Positions 62,127 through 64,000 of a stretch of 64,000 nucleotides of DNA are shown here, piece by piece (positions within the stretch are counted from its first letter, which is position 1; each line of letters opens with the position of its first letter). The stretch is taken from the NCBI GenBank assembly GCA_044224495.1, contig JBGAKG010000013.1:186001-250000 (forward strand), in the 5' to 3' direction. Source of the DNA: JBGAKG01 sp044224495 (GTDB taxonomy: Bacteria > Myxococcota_A > Polyangia > Polyangiales > Polyangiaceae). The notes below the pieces were generated by a model, which worked only from the letters and a program-made list of their open reading frames with translations, made no database searches and was not told the DNA's origin. A program made the position numbers and the translations under genes.

Positions 62127-62968
62127 CCGCTGCGGGCGTGAAGGCGGGTGCGTGGCTCCTCAACTTGGACGCCGAGCTGGAGCTCGAGGATCCCAGCGCG
62201 CACACCGCGTCGACGAAGATGGCGGCGCGGATCCGGGAGCTCGAGCCCAAGTTGGCTGCGCTCTTGGCGGGCGGGCTGGTGGTGCGGGAAGACGTGCGCG
62301 CCGACGGGCGCGTGGGGCGCGCGTGGTGTCCGACGCCGAGCGCGCTCGAGCGCCTGCGTCGCGCCGGTGCGACGCCGGCTCCGGCGCCCCCGTTCGAGGT
62401 GCTCCGCACCGTGAACGCTCGTCGCTTCTCGTTCGCGCTCGGTGCGACTCTCCCCGGCGAGCGGTGGGTCGCGTCCGTCGCCGAGGTCGAGGCGGCGCTG
62501 GTGGGCGGCGGGGCGTGGCTGCTCAAGGCGCCGTTCGGCTTCGCGGGGCGCGGGCGCGTTCGTTTGGAGGGGCCGCTCGTGGAGCGCGATCGCGCCGCCG
62601 TGGAGCGCGCGGTGCGGAGCGGGGCGCAGCTCGAGCCGATGGTCGAACGGCGGGAGGACCATGCCCTCCACGGGTGGCTCGCCGAAGATGGAATGCTCAC
62701 GATGGGCGAGCTCACGCGCCAGCGCTGTGACGAACGCGGGGCGTGGCTCGCCTCCGAGCGGGACGCGAGCCATGCGCACGCGGACGACTACCGGCGTGAG
62801 ATCGAGCGCGTGGCGCTCGCGCTCCACCGCGCGGGGTACTTCGGCCCGTTCGGGATCGACGGCTTCGTCTACGGCGATGGAGCGCTGCGCGTGCGGAGCG
62901 AGATCAACGCGCGCTACTCGATGGGTTGGGCGGTGGGGATGGGCGAGCGGCGGCCTGATCTCGACTAG
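62123..62968 (+). CDS. ATP-grasp-like ligase, coupled to the DUF455 gene
   Basis: 281 residues from GTG 62123, overlapping the DUF455 stop. ATP-grasp landmarks: the nucleotide-binding Lys in AWLLKAPFGFAGRGRVRLEG, then LEPMVERREDHALHGWLAED. GYFGPFGIDGFVYGDGALRVRSEINARYSMGW (shown in part) carries the Glu and Asn that bind Mg-ATP in SEINARY. The N-terminal ~70 residues are a helical domain rich in Glu/Leu. ATP-grasp enzymes join a carboxylate to an amine or thiol through an acyl phosphate. With a di-metal partner, this could be part of an undescribed small-molecule or peptide modification. No transporter or precursor peptide is adjacent. Confidence 0.78.
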   Translation: MTAAGVKAGAWLLNLDAELELEDPSAHTASTKMAARIRELEPKLAALLAGGLVVREDVRADGRVGRAWCPTPSALERLRRAGATPAPAPPFEVLRTVNARRFSFALGATLPGERWVASVAEVEAALVGGGAWLLKAPFGFAGRGRVRLEGPLVERDRAAVERAVRSGAQLEPMVERREDHALHGWLAEDGMLTMGELTRQRCDERGAWLASERDASHAHADDYRREIERVALALHRAGYFGPFGIDGFVYGDGALRVRSEINARYSMGWAVGMGERRPDLD

Positions 62969-63031
62969 CAAGCTGCGGGAGAGCGAGGTTCCAACGAGCT
63001 TGCCGCTGCCGAGCCGGCAGACGTCACGCTC

Positions 63032-63087
63032 GGGAGGAGGAGAGGGAGGGGGAGAGGGAGGGGGAGAGGAGGGGGAGAGGGAGGGGG
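63032..63087. repeat. polypurine tract of GGGAG units
   Basis: 56 uninterrupted purines, mostly GGGAGA/GGGGGAGA units (for example GGAGAGGGAGGGGGAGAGG), ending at the base before the stop codon of the leftward lipoprotein gene. More than ten runs of three or more G make G-quadruplex formation likely in single strands. The tract is similar in composition to the complement of 35458-35522. It may act as a roadblock or termination aid between convergent genes. Confidence 0.75.
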
Positions 63088-63867
63088 TCAGGGGCACGGG
63101 GTTGGTCCGTCGCGGACGGTTCCCGCCAGGTCCACCCAGAAGTCGCGGTGGATCCACACCGTCTGCTGCACGACCTTCTGGTTCGCCGGGAGGTTCGAGT
63201 CGAAGCTCCAGAGCCAGCGCGCGGTGCTCGGCAGGCCGAAGACGTTGCCCCACGGCGCCATCCCGTACGGGCCCTCGACGAAGGCGGGCGTCCATGCGCT
63301 CGCGTCGAACGATGCCGTGTTCCATCCGGCGACCAGGACGCTGGAGAGGCGCCAGCTCGCGTCGGTGACGACGCGCGCCTCGCTCGCGCCCGCCGTGAAC
63401 CGCAGGTCCATCACGATCCCGCGATCGGGACCGGACGTGTTCTGGCGGTTCGTGCCCTGGATCGCGATCGCGTTCCGCCGGATCGGGTGGCGGAAGATCG
63501 GGACCGTGTACGTCTGCGGGTTGGTCCAGAGTCGCGGCGTCGCGTCGATCAGCACGCCGTTCAGCCAGAGCACGTAGTCGTCGTCGGTCGTGATGCGGAC
63601 GACGGCGTTCACGGTCGCGTCCAGCGCGATCGGGCAGAGCGGGGGTGCGACGTCGGGACCTGCATCGCGGACGTCGGGCGTCGCGTCGCGGGCGTCGTTC
63701 GCGTCGCCCGCATCGCCGGCGTCGCTCGCGCTCGCGTCGTCGTCGTCGCTCGCGTCGCCGCGGGTGCCCAGGCCGGTCCGGGCGCCGCACGCGACGAGGA
63801 GGAGCACGAGCGTCGTCGCTGCGAACCCGGTCCGACGACGAGGAGGAGAGGCGCAACCATCGATCAC
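63088..63867 (-). CDS. lipoprotein with galactose-binding-like domain
   Basis: 259 residues from GTG 63867, whose first bases overlap the TGA of the upstream gene (GTGA). Signal: a basic stretch (PPRRRTGFAATTL) then VLLLVACGA, lipobox LLVAC. The linker is unusually acidic (DASDDDDASASDAGDAGDAND). From ~85: VVRITTDDDYVLWLNGVLI, RNAIAIQGTN, and WRLSSVLVAGWNTASFDASAW. WLWSFDSN and TVWIHRDF follow. This is the jelly-roll of discoidin-like domains that present a small ligand loop; YVLWLNG is characteristic of rhamnosidase-N-type/galactose-binding folds. Ligand unknown. The polypurine tract abuts its stop. Confidence 0.75.
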   Translation of the reverse strand: MIDGCASPPRRRTGFAATTLVLLLVACGARTGLGTRGDASDDDDASASDAGDAGDANDARDATPDVRDAGPDVAPPLCPIALDATVNAVVRITTDDDYVLWLNGVLIDATPRLWTNPQTYTVPIFRHPIRRNAIAIQGTNRQNTSGPDRGIVMDLRFTAGASEARVVTDASWRLSSVLVAGWNTASFDASAWTPAFVEGPYGMAPWGNVFGLPSTARWLWSFDSNLPANQKVVQQTVWIHRDFWVDLAGTVRDGPTPCP

Positions 63868-64000
63868 CCGAACGCCGCGAAGAGACTCAGGATGGCGCTC
63901 GCGACGTGCAGCACCAGCGCGCCGAACGCGGCCGGCACCCGCTGGGGGTCGTGCTTCCTCACCGTCCCCACGAGCGCGAAGACGGGCGCGAGCTGCAGGA
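63864..64000 (-). CDS. membrane protein, 5' part beyond the right edge
   Basis: Only the last ~45 codons are inside the window. They read LQLAPVFALVGTVRK, then HDPQRVPAAFGALVLH, then VASAILSLFAAFG before the TGA at 63864-63866. Two hydrophobic stretches separated by a short polar turn (RKHDPQR) indicate the C-terminal helices of a membrane protein. The stop overlaps the GTG of the following lipoprotein gene, a coupling pattern shared with real genes here. Too little is visible to name a family. Confidence 0.6.
   Translation of the reverse strand, partial: LQLAPVFALVGTVRKHDPQRVPAAFGALVLHVASAILSLFAAFG

Overview
The window is uniformly very GC-rich with strong G/C preference in third codon positions. 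It holds about 60 protein genes and no rRNA, tRNA, CRISPR array or insertion sequence that I can see. The content points to a myxobacterium of the Polyangia type (Myxococcota). It has four or five eukaryote-like Ser/Thr kinases, an FHA-domain sigma-54 activator, about 17 predicted lipoproteins with Asp/Ala/Pro-rich linkers, a DUF2330 protein with a MYXO-CTERM-like tail, and a eukaryote-type squalene synthase. That assignment is inference from gene content.

Layout. 1-12.6 kb: a left-truncated M4-like metallopeptidase, a methyltransferase/kinase pair, squalene synthase, mutL, and a coupled pair of HEAT and propeller/HEAT exported proteins. 12.6-18.1 kb: a YkgJ-type protein, small Cys-rich lipoproteins, an M14 carboxypeptidase of the cytosolic (CCP) type, a C-type lectin lipoprotein and pyrG. 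18.3-21.4 kb: a tyrosine-degradation cluster (hppD, an unknown membrane protein, hmgA). 21.5-26.7 kb: a kinase followed by two overlapping exported-protein genes, then leftward small lipoproteins and a chlorite-dismutase-family haem protein. 26.7-33.8 kb: an MFS exporter ending in a perfect palindromic repeat, exonuclease III, a peptide-type substrate-binding protein, PBP4-type dacB, and a frameshifted paralogue of the 23.4 kb gene. 33.8-41.1 kb: two divergent kinases, DUF2330, a lipoprotein and a sigma-70 factor. 41.5-47.4 kb: an ABC half-transporter, a GMC oxidoreductase, a duplicated-domain lipoprotein, a tiny basic protein behind a near-consensus promoter, and an S1-like pseudoprotease.

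47.4-58.9 kb is one unbroken rightward run: histidine kinase, Sua5, SDR, Rid-family protein, crotonase, acyl-CoA dehydrogenase, atypical kinase with TPR tail (frameshifted), FHA/sigma-54 activator, and an Old Yellow Enzyme fused to a fibronectin III domain. Most junctions from the SDR onward are ATGA or GTGA overlaps. The enzyme set resembles CoA-dependent aromatic (2-aminobenzoyl-CoA or salicylyl-CoA type) catabolism, here carrying its own kinase-FHA-sigma54 signalling pair. This is the most promising system in the window.

58.9-64 kb: an exported esterase, an RCC1-repeat protein, a coupled ferritin-like (DUF455) plus ATP-grasp pair, a lipoprotein, and a membrane-protein gene cut by the right edge.
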